DNA of 64,000 bases from Bacteroidota bacterium (lineage in GTDB: Bacteria; Bacteroidota; Bacteroidia; Chitinophagales; Chitinophagaceae). Numbering within the stretch: position 1 is the first letter of the stretch; the number at the start of each line of letters is the position of its first letter. Below, piece by piece: positions 17,589 to 26,053 of the stretch. A program made the position numbers and the translations under genes. Location of the stretch: positions 62,001 through 126,000 of the forward strand of contig JAEZGS010000020.1 in assembly GCA_023437225.1 (NCBI GenBank). Reading direction: 5' to 3'. The notes beneath the pieces were generated by a model. The model was not told where the DNA came from. It made no database searches and saw only the letters and a list, made by a program, of their open reading frames with translations.

Positions 17589-18322
17589 TGTTAACCAAAT
17601 CGAAGATAAAGTTTATTCAAAGTTTGAGCCATAAAAAGTTCCGGGATGAGGCAGGAGCCTTTGTTGCGGAGGGGCCAAAGCTTTTTAGGGAGTTGATAGC
17701 ACTTGATAACCTGCAGGTGTTAGAGATCTATGCCACCAGTGATTGGATAAAGCGCGAACCAATTGCTCAAAATTTTGGTTCCATTATCACTGAGATCGAA
17801 CCTTCCTACCTTGAGAGAATCTCCTCGTTGTCTACACCCAACCAGGTTCTGGCGATCTTTAGAAAACCGGTATTCACCACAGTTGAAGCAAAAGGTTATA
17901 CGCTGGTACTTGATTCGATACAGGATCCGGGTAATCTGGGCACAATTATTCGAACCGCTGACTGGTTCGGCATCGCGGATATCGTTTGTAGTGCGGATTG
18001 TGTGGATGCATTCAATTCAAAAGTTGTGCAATCGACAATGGGTAGCATCGGGAGGGTGAAAGTGGTCTACAGAGATATCGTACAACTGTTGACCGGAATG
18101 ACAGGCGTGCCTGTGTTTGCTGCTACACTTGATGGAGATGATATCTACACAATGGATAAGCCGGGTATAGGATTCATCGTAATCGGAAATGAAGCCCATG
18201 GTATTTCACCTGAACTACTGGCGTTATCAACCCAACGGATAACGATCCCTAAACGCGGGCGTGCAGAATCATTAAATGCCTCTGTTGCTGCTGCCATAAT
18301 TATGTCAGAGTTCTGCAGGTAA
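17588..18322 (+). CDS. TrmH/SpoU family RNA 2'-O-methyltransferase
   Basis: A 244-residue SPOUT methyltransferase acting on rRNA or tRNA ribose. An N-terminal substrate-binding domain (KFRDEAGAFVAEGPKLFREL) precedes the knotted catalytic domain with its three motifs: DPGNLGTIIRTADWFG, VIGNEAHGI and IPKRGRAESLNASVAAAI. The exact nucleotide target is not evident. Its 5' end is divergent from and touches that of tamL, and it ends 5 bases from the convergent permease gene. A CACCTTTG box at 17562-17569 lies inside the start of tamL and may be its promoter. Confidence 0.9.
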   Translation: MLTKSKIKFIQSLSHKKFRDEAGAFVAEGPKLFRELIALDNLQVLEIYATSDWIKREPIAQNFGSIITEIEPSYLERISSLSTPNQVLAIFRKPVFTTVEAKGYTLVLDSIQDPGNLGTIIRTADWFGIADIVCSADCVDAFNSKVVQSTMGSIGRVKVVYRDIVQLLTGMTGVPVFAATLDGDDIYTMDKPGIGFIVIGNEAHGISPELLALSTQRITIPKRGRAESLNASVAAAIIMSEFCR

Positions 18323-18327
18323 TGGCA

Positions 18328-19560
18328 TCATCGGAACTGTATCGCACGAACAGGCTGAATTTTTCTCACTATGAATGTTGGTATAAGTAACACAATGAAA
18401 CAAATGAGGAAAGTGCCAATGTTTACTGCAAGAACCTGCCACCAAACGATGTGAACTGCTGCTTGCGACATGTAATATGCATCTTCAGGTAGCTGGATAA
18501 ATCCAAACTCATTTTGAAGCCAGCTGATAAGAAGACCTAAGACATTTCCAAAGAGCAATCCAAGTGCCGTTATGATGGCACCATGATACAAAAAGACTTT
18601 TTGTACTGTAAGGTTGGAAGCGCCGATCGCTTTGAGAACGCCTACCATTCTTGTTCTCTCTAATACGAGTATCAAAAGACATGTTACCAGATTAAGTGTA
18701 GCAATGGCAATCATGATGATCAATACCATATAAATCGTCTGGTCCTGGAGGCCAAGCCAGTCGAATATATTTGGATAAAGTTCTTTTATTGTACTGCTCT
18801 TGTAACTTATTGGGAGGTGATCAAAGATCTGGTTACTGACTATATCCATTTGTTCATAATCGTGAAGAAACAATTCGTATCCTCCGATCTGACCGGTCGA
18901 CCAATCGTTCAATCGTTGTATGAGGCGAAGATCGCAAATGGCAACAAGCTTGTCATATTCTTCGATACCAGTCTTGTAGATGCCAGCAACAGTCAGCTTT
19001 CGCGGCCTTGGCGCTGCACCACCAGGCTGTATGAAATATACGATCAGTTGGTCGTTCACCTTCAATTTAAGAGAGTTTGCAATTGTCTGGGAAAGATTTA
19101 TCTGGTTGCTGTAGCTCGAATCTTTAAAATCAAGCCATCTTCCGGCAACGAGAAAATCTTTCAGGTTGGAGAAATCATAGTTCTCTTCGATGCCTTTGAA
19201 CATTACGCCTTCGATGGTTTCGCTTGTTTTCAGAATTGCGTTTTTCGTTGCGAAAGCCTGGATGGTTTTTATCTGCGGAAAATCTTTTTTCAGAGTAAGG
19301 ACTGAATCATTTCGCGTGATCGGTGTTTCTTCAGCGATGGAAACTTTCAACGATTCGAAATTCTGTATACGCACGTGTCCCCAAAAGCTGAAAATTTTCT
19401 GACTGATCGTTTGCTGGAAGCCACTTGCAAACGCAAGTGCCAATATCATCACTGCCACGCTAATGATGGTTGCAGCTACGGAAAGCCGTATGATAAAGCG
19501 CGAAAACGAACGCTGCTGATTGAATGCGATCCTGCCAGCTATGAAACCTGCTATGTTCAA
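18328..19560 (-). CDS. ABC transporter permease of the LolC/LolE/FtsX type
   Basis: A 410-residue permease with the MacB/FtsX topology: one helix at about 25-48, a periplasmic domain of about 220 residues, then three helices near 275-300, 320-350 and 370-400. The N-terminus AGFIAGRIAFN...SFSRFI matches the LolC/LolE family, which extracts lipoproteins from the inner membrane. The start is TTG at 19560; it gives the expected family N-terminus and no ATG does. No ATPase gene (LolD) is beside it, so the partner must be encoded elsewhere. Confidence 0.88.
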   Translation of the reverse strand: MNIAGFIAGRIAFNQQRSFSRFIIRLSVAATIISVAVMILALAFASGFQQTISQKIFSFWGHVRIQNFESLKVSIAEETPITRNDSVLTLKKDFPQIKTIQAFATKNAILKTSETIEGVMFKGIEENYDFSNLKDFLVAGRWLDFKDSSYSNQINLSQTIANSLKLKVNDQLIVYFIQPGGAAPRPRKLTVAGIYKTGIEEYDKLVAICDLRLIQRLNDWSTGQIGGYELFLHDYEQMDIVSNQIFDHLPISYKSSTIKELYPNIFDWLGLQDQTIYMVLIIMIAIATLNLVTCLLILVLERTRMVGVLKAIGASNLTVQKVFLYHGAIITALGLLFGNVLGLLISWLQNEFGFIQLPEDAYYMSQAAVHIVWWQVLAVNIGTFLICFIVLLIPTFIVRKIQPVRAIQFR

Positions 19561-19639
19561 ACCCTTTACTATTTAAGGTCAAAAATGGCTTTTTTTATGT
19601 TATCATTGTAAGGAGGTAACATAAATACTTTCAGCCCGA

Positions 19640-20908
19640 ATGAAACTTAGATACCTGTTCATCCTTGTGTTGTTGGCTTGTGAACTGCATGCGCAAATAC
19701 CTGAAGCGGTCTTTTCAGAGAACATTCGATCCGTTCAATTTTATCAGGCCAACAACGAACCGGCGTTTCCCATATTTCGCCTCAATGGAAGCGAACAGCT
19801 CGACCTTCATTTCGATGATCTCGATGCTAACGTAAAAAACCTTTCATACACGTTTCAACTTTGCAATGCGGACTGGACACCCGTGATGCTTAGTCATTTT
19901 GACTACATTAAAGGTTTTTCGCAGGTACGGATCAGCAATTACCGGACCTCATCGGTTGCCTATACCAGATATGTTCACTACCAGGCAAAAGTGCCTGACC
20001 GGAATTGTATTCCATCGAGATCAGGCAATTATATCTTAAAGGTGTTTAGGGATGGAGACACTTCTAAACTGCTGTTCACAAGAAGGATATTGGTAGTCGA
20101 CGAGAAGACCAGTATTGAAGCACAAGTTCAACAACCTTTCAACGGTCAATTGTATCTGACACATCAGAAATTGCAATTCAAGGTGAATATGCGTGAAGGG
20201 ATATCCATTGTTAATCCTCAACAACAGGTATCTGTTACCATCTTACAAAACGCCCGGTGGGACAATGCCGCAACGAAATTGCGACCAGTATTCTATTCGA
20301 GGACTTCGATGGATTTCAATACCGAGAACGATGCTGTATTTCCGGCGGGCAAAGAGTGGCGTTGGGTTGATTTGCGCAGCTTTCGATTCTTAAGTGATCG
20401 AATACAGGAAGCCACCTATGAGCCGCGAAAGGCAGAAATAATCCTCAGACCGGATGTAGAAAGGGTAGGACAGAAATTCAATTTTTACAGGGACGTGAAC
20501 GGCCGTTATTATATAGGAGTTACTGAAAACGTTAACCCAATGTGGCAGGCTGATTATGCCCGGGTGAAATTTCAGTTCGCTCCAAAAGGAAACTCACCTT
20601 ACCCGGGTAAAGAGGTATACATATTTGGCGAACTGACGGGATATCGCCTTGACGAAAGCGCACGGATGCAATACAATGCAGTTTCCGGCGTCTATGAAAA
20701 GGAGCTTACACTCAAACAGGGGTTTTATGACTTCAGTTATGTAACCGCAGAAAAAGAAAAGAACGGTTTGTCTGCATCCTTTGAATTTACCGAAGGCAAC
20801 TATTGGGAAACCGAAAACGATTATACCATTTTGGTGTATTACCGTCCGATTGGCGGACGTGCCGACGAATTAATAGGCCTCGGGGTCTTTTCATCGAGGC
20901 GTCCATGA
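19640..20908 (+). CDS. Type IX secretion system plug protein (DUF5103 family)
   Basis: A 422-residue secreted protein with signal peptide MKLRYLFILVLLACELHAQ. The N-terminal beta domain with FPIFRLNGSEQLDLHFDDLD and LSYTFQLCNADWTPV is the DUF5103 pattern. A family member was found blocking the periplasmic side of the SprA translocon in Flavobacterium, hence the name plug. The C-terminal part (after about 290) resembles an immunoglobulin-like strand set. It predicts that this organism has a type IX secretion system, although no other component lies in the window. The gene is monocistronic; the SRP RNA promoter follows it. Confidence 0.85.
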   Translation: MKLRYLFILVLLACELHAQIPEAVFSENIRSVQFYQANNEPAFPIFRLNGSEQLDLHFDDLDANVKNLSYTFQLCNADWTPVMLSHFDYIKGFSQVRISNYRTSSVAYTRYVHYQAKVPDRNCIPSRSGNYILKVFRDGDTSKLLFTRRILVVDEKTSIEAQVQQPFNGQLYLTHQKLQFKVNMREGISIVNPQQQVSVTILQNARWDNAATKLRPVFYSRTSMDFNTENDAVFPAGKEWRWVDLRSFRFLSDRIQEATYEPRKAEIILRPDVERVGQKFNFYRDVNGRYYIGVTENVNPMWQADYARVKFQFAPKGNSPYPGKEVYIFGELTGYRLDESARMQYNAVSGVYEKELTLKQGFYDFSYVTAEKEKNGLSASFEFTEGNYWETENDYTILVYYRPIGGRADELIGLGVFSSRRP

Positions 20909-20941
20909 AATTGGGTGCTGAGAAAAAATTTACAAGCATGG

Positions 20942-20970
20942 TTGCTATTCGTTTGATATTCCTATATTTG
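20942..20970 (+). promoter_or_regulatory. Promoter TTG-N18-TATATTTG for SRP RNA
   Basis: TTG at 20942-20944 and TATATTTG at 20963-20970 with 18 bases between are an excellent Bacteroidota promoter. It predicts transcription start at about 20975, exactly where the RNA helix begins. Confidence 0.8.
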
Positions 20971-20974
20971 CCCC

Positions 20975-21078
20975 GGCAGGTCTTGCACGACCAGCTCCTG
21001 CTGAACTCCCCCAGGACCGGAAGGTAGCAAGGGTAGGCGGTTGTAGCGGTGCGATGTAAGTAATCTGCCATTTTTTTT
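20975..21078 (+). ncRNA. ffs: Signal recognition particle RNA (4.5S, small bacterial type)
   Basis: The conserved domain IV apical region is present at about 21010-21032: ACCGGAAGGTAGCAAGGG with the GGAA tetraloop and the internal-loop bases that bind Ffh. GGCAG at 20975-20979 pairs with CTGCC at 21065-21069 to close the long hairpin, and eight T residues (21071-21078) end the transcript. Length near 100 nt is right for the small bacterial form. It binds Ffh and targets nascent membrane proteins. Confidence 0.92.
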
Positions 21079-21152
21079 ATATTCTCCTTTCTGCAACCCT
21101 GCACACTTCATAATCATCTTTGGAAAAATATTTTGTGAATAGAACGTTCCAT

Positions 21153-21578
21153 ATGAAGCTATTGAATGTTGTTACCGGTGCATTGGTTCTTTTGTTTGTA
21201 ATGTCGTCAAACAGCGCAAAAGCGCAGAAACTTGACAGCATCTTCTTCAATTTGTATACAGACAGCCTGAAAAAGGGCACCTACAATTACATAAACGTAG
21301 ATGGTAAGTATTCCGACGGGCGATATCTCCCCCTTACTACAGGTGAAATAGTTCTGAGTTCAACTCATGGCAGCTTTGAAGGTAACAGCCTTTATATTGA
21401 CAGCAATTTTTCCGAGAAATATGTGACCGTTCGTGTCTCATTAAAAAAAGATCCGAAAGTGTGGCGTGAGCAGACAATTTATATCAAACAGCATATTTCG
21501 GAAGAAAGGTTAAAGACGATGGAGGAGGTTATGGGAGAATCGGGGCGAACGGGCAGGCAAAAGAAGAAAAAAAGCTAA
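21153..21578 (+). CDS. Hypothetical secreted protein
   Basis: A 141-residue protein with a signal peptide (MKLLNVVTGALVLLFVM, cut near AKAQ) and a single small beta-rich domain (YINVDGKYSDGRYLPL) followed by a basic C-terminal tail ending in five Lys/Ser residues. The ATG at 21153 is chosen because it starts the signal peptide; a TTG at 21120 would add 11 unlikely residues. I do not recognise a family. The opening phrase SIFFNLYTDSLKKGTYNYINV suggests an Ig-like or carbohydrate-binding fold but that is a guess. A CATCTTTG box at 21116-21123 may be its promoter. Confidence 0.6.
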   Translation: MKLLNVVTGALVLLFVMSSNSAKAQKLDSIFFNLYTDSLKKGTYNYINVDGKYSDGRYLPLTTGEIVLSSTHGSFEGNSLYIDSNFSEKYVTVRVSLKKDPKVWREQTIYIKQHISEERLKTMEEVMGESGRTGRQKKKKS

Positions 21579-21600
21579 CTGAAGATAGGTATGAAATAAT

Positions 21601-21629
21601 AAAAGGCTGTCGGTGCGACAGCCTTTTTT
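21601..21629. terminator. Strong bidirectional terminator
   Basis: A 10-bp perfect stem AAGGCTGTCG/CGACAGCCTT with a 3-base loop, flanked by A-run on the left and T-run on the right, between the convergent secreted-protein gene and the transaldolase gene. Confidence 0.88.
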
Positions 21630-21648
21630 CTGGATATGTTTATCGAAA

Positions 21649-22323
21649 CTACTTAGCGGCAACCAGTTCGGAGCCCATTTTTTTGGCGTCTTCAAGGAAT
21701 TTTGCAAGTCCGAGGTCTGTCAGCGGGTGTTTTAATAATCCCATGATAGATTCTAGTGGGCAGGTGCATACATCGGCACCCACTTCGGCACACTTAACGA
21801 TGTGAAGGGCGCTGCGGATAGAAGCCGCAAGGATCTCTGTTTTATAACCCTGCAGGGAGTAGATCGAAGCGATCTGAGCTATAAGATCTACACCATCCCA
21901 GTTAGAATCATCGATGCGACCAATGAAAGGAGACACGTAGGTAGCTCCTGCCTTAGCCGCCAGAATTGCCTGTCCGGCAGAAAACACGAGTGTGCAATTG
22001 GTTTTGATACCGTTGTCTGAGAACCATTTAAGCGCTTTAACGCCATCTTTGATCATGGGAACCTTCACAACAATGTTCGGGTGAATTGAAGCAAGTTTTT
22101 TTCCTTCTTCAACGATCGATTGAAAATCAGTTGAAAGCACTTCCGCACTTACGTCGCCATCAACTAGTTCGCATATGGTTTTGTAGTGCTCCATTACCGC
22201 GTCTTCGCCTTTGATGCCTTCTTTGGCCATCAGGGAGGGGTTGGTGGTTACACCGTCCAGGATACCCAGTTCATAAGCTTCTTTGATCTGGGCCAGGTTG
22301 GCTGTATCAATAAAAAATTTCAT
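21649..22323 (-). CDS. fsa: Transaldolase / fructose-6-phosphate aldolase family
   Basis: A 224-residue member of the small (type 3B/FSA-like) transaldolase group. It begins MKFFIDTANLAQIKEAYELG, contains GVTTNPSLMAKEG, the Schiff-base lysine in IVVKVPM at about residue 85, and YVSPFIGRIDD. It either exchanges dihydroxyacetone units in the pentose phosphate pathway or cleaves fructose 6-phosphate; sequence alone does not decide, though the transaldolase activity is usual in bacteria lacking the long form. The ATG at 22323 is the family start; the longer open frame crosses the 7-base repeat at 22361. A TACCTTCG box at 22349 to 22342 may be its promoter. Confidence 0.9.
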   Translation of the reverse strand: MKFFIDTANLAQIKEAYELGILDGVTTNPSLMAKEGIKGEDAVMEHYKTICELVDGDVSAEVLSTDFQSIVEEGKKLASIHPNIVVKVPMIKDGVKALKWFSDNGIKTNCTLVFSAGQAILAAKAGATYVSPFIGRIDDSNWDGVDLIAQIASIYSLQGYKTEILAASIRSALHIVKCAEVGADVCTCPLESIMGLLKHPLTDLGLAKFLEDAKKMGSELVAAK

Positions 22324-22360
22324 TGAAAATTGTTTAAGGGGCGAAGGTAAGGATTTAAGA

Positions 22361-22409
22361 GAATGCGGAAAGCTGAAAGAAGAATGCAGAGCTGGGAATA
22401 CGGAATGAT
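22361..22409 (+). repeat. Tandem repeat, 7-base period, GAATGCG/GAAAGCT units
   Basis: Seven units of exactly 7 bases (GAATGCG, GAAAGCT, GAAAGAA, GAATGCA, GAGCTGG, GAATACG, GAATGAT), each starting GA, between fsa and the his leader. Same family as 7968-7995. Confidence 0.75.
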
Positions 22410-22490
22410 GGATTTTTACAATTTCAATCTCAATTGTCCATTTTGCAGGAACAGATTTAAAAAATATTTTTTCCTTCCTTATCGCGGGCT

Positions 22491-22498
22491 TATTTTTG
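22491..22498 (+). promoter_or_regulatory. -7 box TATTTTTG of the his operon
   Basis: A perfect TAnnTTTG box 17 bases before the leader ATG; transcription would start near 22503. The -33 region is only T-rich (TTTT near 22467-22472), so the promoter may be weak or activated. Confidence 0.6.
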
Positions 22499-22515
22499 CG
22501 CCGGAAGAAAAAATC

Positions 22516-22566
22516 ATGAACAATAAACTGCACATGCATCATCATCATACTTGCCTGAACGGGTAA
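22516..22566 (+). CDS. hisL: Histidine operon leader peptide
   Basis: A 16-residue open frame, MNNKLHMHHHHTCLNG, with five His codons, four of them consecutive at 22537-22548. It lies directly before a terminator and hisG. The stop codon TAA (22564-22566) is inside the 7-base sequence GTAAGCC (22563-22569) that can pair perfectly with GGCTTAC (22604-22610). When His-tRNA is scarce the ribosome stalls at the His run, leaving GTAAGCC free to form the antiterminator; when translation finishes, the ribosome covers it and the terminator forms. A small hairpin TGAAC/GTTCA (22556-22560 with 22573-22577) can act as the 1:2 pause structure. Confidence 0.9.
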   Translation: MNNKLHMHHHHTCLNG

Positions 22567-22601
22567 GCCGGTGTTCATTGTGCTATATCATAACAACATT
22601 A

Positions 22602-22628
22602 AGGGCTTACTCAGGTAGGCCCTTTTTT
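22602..22628 (+). terminator. his attenuator terminator
   Basis: AGGGCTTAC (22602-22610) pairs with GTAGGCCCT (22615-22623, one G-T wobble), loop TCAG, followed by a T run to 22628. Its left arm is the same sequence that pairs with GTAAGCC in the leader, so terminator and antiterminator exclude each other. Confidence 0.88.
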
Positions 22629-22639
22629 ATTTTTAATGT

Positions 22640-23494
22640 ATGAAGCTAAAGATCGCGATACAAAAATCAGGCAGGCTATATGATGATTCAATAAAGCTTT
22701 TGAAAGACTGTGGAATTGATATCAAGAACGGCATCAATCAATTAAAGACTTCCACAGAGAATTTTCCCCTGGAGGTTTTTTTCCTCCGCGATGACGATAT
22801 TCCTCAATATGTCGAAGATGGCGTTGCCGATGTTGGTATTGTTGGTGAAAATGTGTTTTTCGAAAAAAACAAGGAAGCCACAATCGTAGAGAAACTTGGT
22901 TTCAGCAAATGCAGATTGTCTGTGGCAGTAAGCAAAACGGATGATTATTCCGGGCCGCAATGGTTATCGGGTAAACGCATTGCAACAAGTTATCCTGTTC
23001 TTGTACAGCAGTTCCTCGATAAAAATAAAGTTGACGCCGAGATACATGAGATCAGCGGTTCAGTGGAAATCGCCCCGGGCATTGGTCTGGCAGATGCAAT
23101 TGTTGACCTTGTAAGCAGTGGATCAACATTGTTCATGAACGGACTAAAAGAAGTTGAATGCGTGTTTCGTTCCGAAGCGGTGTTAATTCGTAATCTTCAA
23201 TTGGAAGATGAGAAAATTGACATACTCAATAAACTCCTGTTTCGCATTCGTGCAGTGCATAAGGCGAAGAACAATAAATATGTTTTGTTGAATGCACCGA
23301 ACGAAAAACTTGAAGAGATCATTCGTTTATTGCCCGGAATGAAAAGTCCAACAGTACTGCCCCTCGCCGAAGAGGGCTGGAGCAGTGTACATAGTGTGAT
23401 CAGTGAGAATATGTTTTGGGATATAATCGAACGTTTGAAAGATGCTGGTGCGCAGGGTATCCTGGTAGTGCCGATCGAGAAAATGGTTTTATAA
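22640..23494 (+). CDS. hisG: ATP phosphoribosyltransferase, long form
   Basis: First committed step of histidine synthesis: ATP plus PRPP to phosphoribosyl-ATP. At 284 residues this is the long form (HisG-L), with the two catalytic lobes (KIAIQKSGRLYDDS at the start; the PRPP loop near GLADAIVDLVSSGSTL) and the C-terminal ACT-like regulatory domain from about residue 210 (LLPGMKSPTVLPL) that gives feedback inhibition by histidine. No HisZ partner is needed. It is the first structural gene after the leader and attenuator. Confidence 0.96.
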   Translation: MKLKIAIQKSGRLYDDSIKLLKDCGIDIKNGINQLKTSTENFPLEVFFLRDDDIPQYVEDGVADVGIVGENVFFEKNKEATIVEKLGFSKCRLSVAVSKTDDYSGPQWLSGKRIATSYPVLVQQFLDKNKVDAEIHEISGSVEIAPGIGLADAIVDLVSSGSTLFMNGLKEVECVFRSEAVLIRNLQLEDEKIDILNKLLFRIRAVHKAKNNKYVLLNAPNEKLEEIIRLLPGMKSPTVLPLAEEGWSSVHSVISENMFWDIIERLKDAGAQGILVVPIEKMVL

Positions 23495-23504
23495 AAATTC
23501 AGCA

Positions 23505-24782
23505 ATGCAGGTATTACAATTTCCTCCCCGTATAACATGGGATACGATATTAAAGAGACCACAAATAGATCTTATTGACCTTGAACCAGCGGTTCGTTCA
23601 ATCATGAACGACGTTCGACAAGATGGTGACAAGGCTGTGATTGCTTACAATAAGAAATTTGATGCGGTTGAATCGTCGTCCTTCCTGGTGAATGAATCAG
23701 AGATCGTTGATTCGGAATCGCTGATCAATGAAGATCTTAAGGATGCCATCCGGGCTGCTGCGGCCAACATAGAATTGTTTCATCGCAAACAGATCTCAGA
23801 ACCTGAGCATGTGACCACGATGCCTGGGGTAGAATGCTGGCGGAAGTCTATTGGAATTGAAAAGGTTGGGTTGTATATACCCGGTGGAACGGCACCGTTG
23901 TTTTCTACAGTGCTCATGCTTGGAATTCCTGCAGTGCTTGCGGGTTGTAAGGAAATCGTCCTATGTACTCCACCTCCAAAAAGTGGCACATTACATCCCG
24001 CCATCCTTTATGCTGCTAAGGTGGCAGGAATACGATCCATCTTTAAGGTAGGCGGTGTTCAGGCTATCGCAGCGATGACCTATGGAACAGAAACGATACC
24101 GCAGGTGTACAAGATTTTTGGTCCGGGAAATCAGTATGTAACACTTGCCAAACAAATTGCTCAAACGGCAGGAGTGGCCATTGATATGCCGGCCGGACCC
24201 AGCGAGGTGGCCGTCTTTGCAGATGCAACGGCTAAGGCATCTTTTGTTGCTGCAGATTTGTTGTCGCAGGCCGAGCACGGCATTGACAGCCAGGTACTGC
24301 TGGTGACAACTTCCGAACAACTCATCGATAAAGTACAACAGGAACTGGATATTCAGATGCGCTTGTTGCCCAGGATGGAATTTGCCATGAAATCGTTAGA
24401 AAGCAGTCGAATTATTTTGGTTGAATCGGATAATGAGGCAATGGAGTTACTCAATGCATATGCGCCCGAACATTTGATACTTGCATGTGCCAATCCGGCT
24501 GAACTTGCCAACAAAGTAGTCAATGCGGGTTCAGTTTTCCTGGGTCATTATTCACCTGAAAGCGTTGGCGATTATGCCAGTGGCACGAATCATACACTGC
24601 CAACGAATGGCTATGCCAGGGCATACAGCGGGGTAAGTATAGACAGCTTTGTAAAGAAGATAACCTTTCAAAGGGTTTCGAAAGAAGGATTACTTCATAT
24701 AGGGCCGATTGTAGAAGCGATGGCTGCGGCAGAAGGACTGTATGCGCATCAGCAGGCGGTTGCTGTGCGATATGAGCGATGA
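23505..24782 (+). CDS. hisD: Histidinol dehydrogenase
   Basis: Zinc-dependent NAD enzyme that oxidises histidinol to histidine in two steps, the end of the pathway. The 425-residue length is normal. GLYIPGGTAPLFSTVLML, FGPGNQYVTLAKQ, the glutamine/histidine zinc ligands in LLSQAEHGIDSQ, and ASGTNHTLPTNGYAR near the C-terminus are all intact. It follows hisG by 10 bases. Confidence 0.97.
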   Translation: MQVLQFPPRITWDTILKRPQIDLIDLEPAVRSIMNDVRQDGDKAVIAYNKKFDAVESSSFLVNESEIVDSESLINEDLKDAIRAAAANIELFHRKQISEPEHVTTMPGVECWRKSIGIEKVGLYIPGGTAPLFSTVLMLGIPAVLAGCKEIVLCTPPPKSGTLHPAILYAAKVAGIRSIFKVGGVQAIAAMTYGTETIPQVYKIFGPGNQYVTLAKQIAQTAGVAIDMPAGPSEVAVFADATAKASFVAADLLSQAEHGIDSQVLLVTTSEQLIDKVQQELDIQMRLLPRMEFAMKSLESSRIILVESDNEAMELLNAYAPEHLILACANPAELANKVVNAGSVFLGHYSPESVGDYASGTNHTLPTNGYARAYSGVSIDSFVKKITFQRVSKEGLLHIGPIVEAMAAAEGLYAHQQAVAVRYER

Positions 24783-24854
24783 TAATAGAAATCATGCAAC
24801 CGGAAACCAGAAAAGCGGGCGAATAAAATTTCTATAACAAGTATAACATTTATC

Positions 24855-25916
24855 ATGTCGTTTAATTTGGATGAGCTATTACGAGAGAACATAAAAAGGC
24901 TAACGCCATACTCTTCTGCCCGGGATGAATTCAAAGGAGAAGCAAGTGTATACCTTGATGCAAATGAGAACAGTTACGGATCGCCATTAATAAAGTGGTA
25001 TCATCGTTACCCTGATCCGATGCAATGGGAATTGAAGGATAAACTTTCCAGCATAAAAGGAATTCCGTCTGAGAATATCTTTCTCGGCAACGGAAGCGAT
25101 GAATGTATTGACGTATTAATGCGTGCCTTTTGTGATCCCGGTAAAGACAACATTCTTATTTGCCCGCCTACCTACGGCATGTATGAAGTAAGTGCGAATA
25201 TCAACGACGTGGAAGTGAAAAAGGTACCGCTCACTTCTGGGTTTCAATTGGATCTTCCTGCAATTGAACATGCAATTGATGACAACACTAAGATTATTTT
25301 TCTGTGTTCGCCAAACAATCCAACCGGCAACTCGATCCTTCGTGAAGACATTGAGATCATACTAAATAATTATTTCGGATTGGTAGTCATCGATGAAGCA
25401 TACATTAATTTTTCACCATACCGTTCTTTTGTAAATGAGTTGAGTGATTATCCAAACCTGGTAGTGATGCAAACATTATCAAAGGCCTGGGGTTTGGCTG
25501 CATTGCGCGTGGGGATGGCTTTTGCGGGCAAACCGATCATTGATGTGCTCAACAAAATAAAGCCACCTTATAACATCAACCAGGCGTCCCAGGAATTGGC
25601 AATGAAAGCACTTGATGAAGTAGAACAGGTGAATGAAACGATTCGTGAAATAGTCAGGCAGCGAGAAGAACTAAGAAAGGGACTTGAACAAATTAATTTT
25701 GTTATAAGAATATTTCCATCTGATGCTAACTTTCTGCTCGTTCAGACGACTGATGCTAAGAAGATATATGCATCGCTTCTGGAAAAAGGCATCGTTGTTC
25801 GTGACCGTAGCAACGTAGTTCTTTGCGAACAGTGCCTTCGCATTACTGTCGGCACCCAGTCGGAAAATCGCAAGTTGTTACAGGCGCTTAGTGATCTGGT
25901 AGTCGGTAATCGGTAA
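24855..25916 (+). CDS. hisC: Histidinol-phosphate aminotransferase
   Basis: PLP enzyme that converts imidazole acetol phosphate to histidinol phosphate. The 353-residue protein has the aspartate aminotransferase fold with YLDANENSYGSP near residue 33, NPTGN, VIDEAYINF and the Schiff-base lysine in TLSKAWGLAALRVGMAF. The last residues (VVGNR) and the stop TAA are written by units of the TAATCGG tandem repeat that starts at 25900, so the original C-terminus may have been altered by repeat growth. A 72-base spacer separates it from hisD. Confidence 0.96.
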   Translation: MSFNLDELLRENIKRLTPYSSARDEFKGEASVYLDANENSYGSPLIKWYHRYPDPMQWELKDKLSSIKGIPSENIFLGNGSDECIDVLMRAFCDPGKDNILICPPTYGMYEVSANINDVEVKKVPLTSGFQLDLPAIEHAIDDNTKIIFLCSPNNPTGNSILREDIEIILNNYFGLVVIDEAYINFSPYRSFVNELSDYPNLVVMQTLSKAWGLAALRVGMAFAGKPIIDVLNKIKPPYNINQASQELAMKALDEVEQVNETIREIVRQREELRKGLEQINFVIRIFPSDANFLLVQTTDAKKIYASLLEKGIVVRDRSNVVLCEQCLRITVGTQSENRKLLQALSDLVVGNR

Positions 25917-25927
25917 TCGGTAATCGG
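25900..25927 (+). repeat. Tandem repeat, unit TAATCGG/TAGTCGG, crossing the hisC stop
   Basis: Four exact 7-base units (TAGTCGG, then TAATCGG three times). The third unit supplies the hisC stop codon TAA at 25914-25916. The same units occur at 50674 and 56278. Confidence 0.85.
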
Positions 25928-25938
25928 GCAGATTGCAG

Positions 25939-26008
25939 TTTCCTGCTTCCCGCTTTCCGCTTCCCGCTTTCCGCTTCCCGCTTCCCGTTTTCTGTTTCCC
26001 GTTTTCTG
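25939..26008 (+). repeat. Tandem repeat, 7-base period, CTTCCCG/CTTTCCG units
   Basis: Ten 7-base units alternating CTTCCCG and CTTTCCG, ending in TTTTCTG and TTTCCCG. It is the reverse complement of the GCGGAAA/GCAGGAA type at 7968 and 22361. It fills most of the hisC to dehydrogenase spacer. Confidence 0.85.
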
Positions 26009-26053
26009 TTTCAATGTATTATTCGTGTAAATTGAGACCCTAATAAATACCAT

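Noticed and set aside
19610..19617. AAGGAGGT, a perfect Shine-Dalgarno-like sequence
   Set aside because: It is 22 bases before the plug-gene ATG, too far to act, and no other start codon sits at the right distance.
22363..22566. 67-residue frame ending in the his leader
   Set aside because: The frame runs through the 7-base repeat and the promoter; only the last 16 codons from the ATG at 22516 make sense as the leader.
21649..22578. 309-residue form of the transaldolase
   Set aside because: The extra N-terminal 85 residues are translated repeat and his-leader antisense; the family starts at 22323.
25900..26008. Possible CRISPR array
   Set aside because: Units are 7 bases with no spacers; it is simple tandem repetition, and no cas genes are present.
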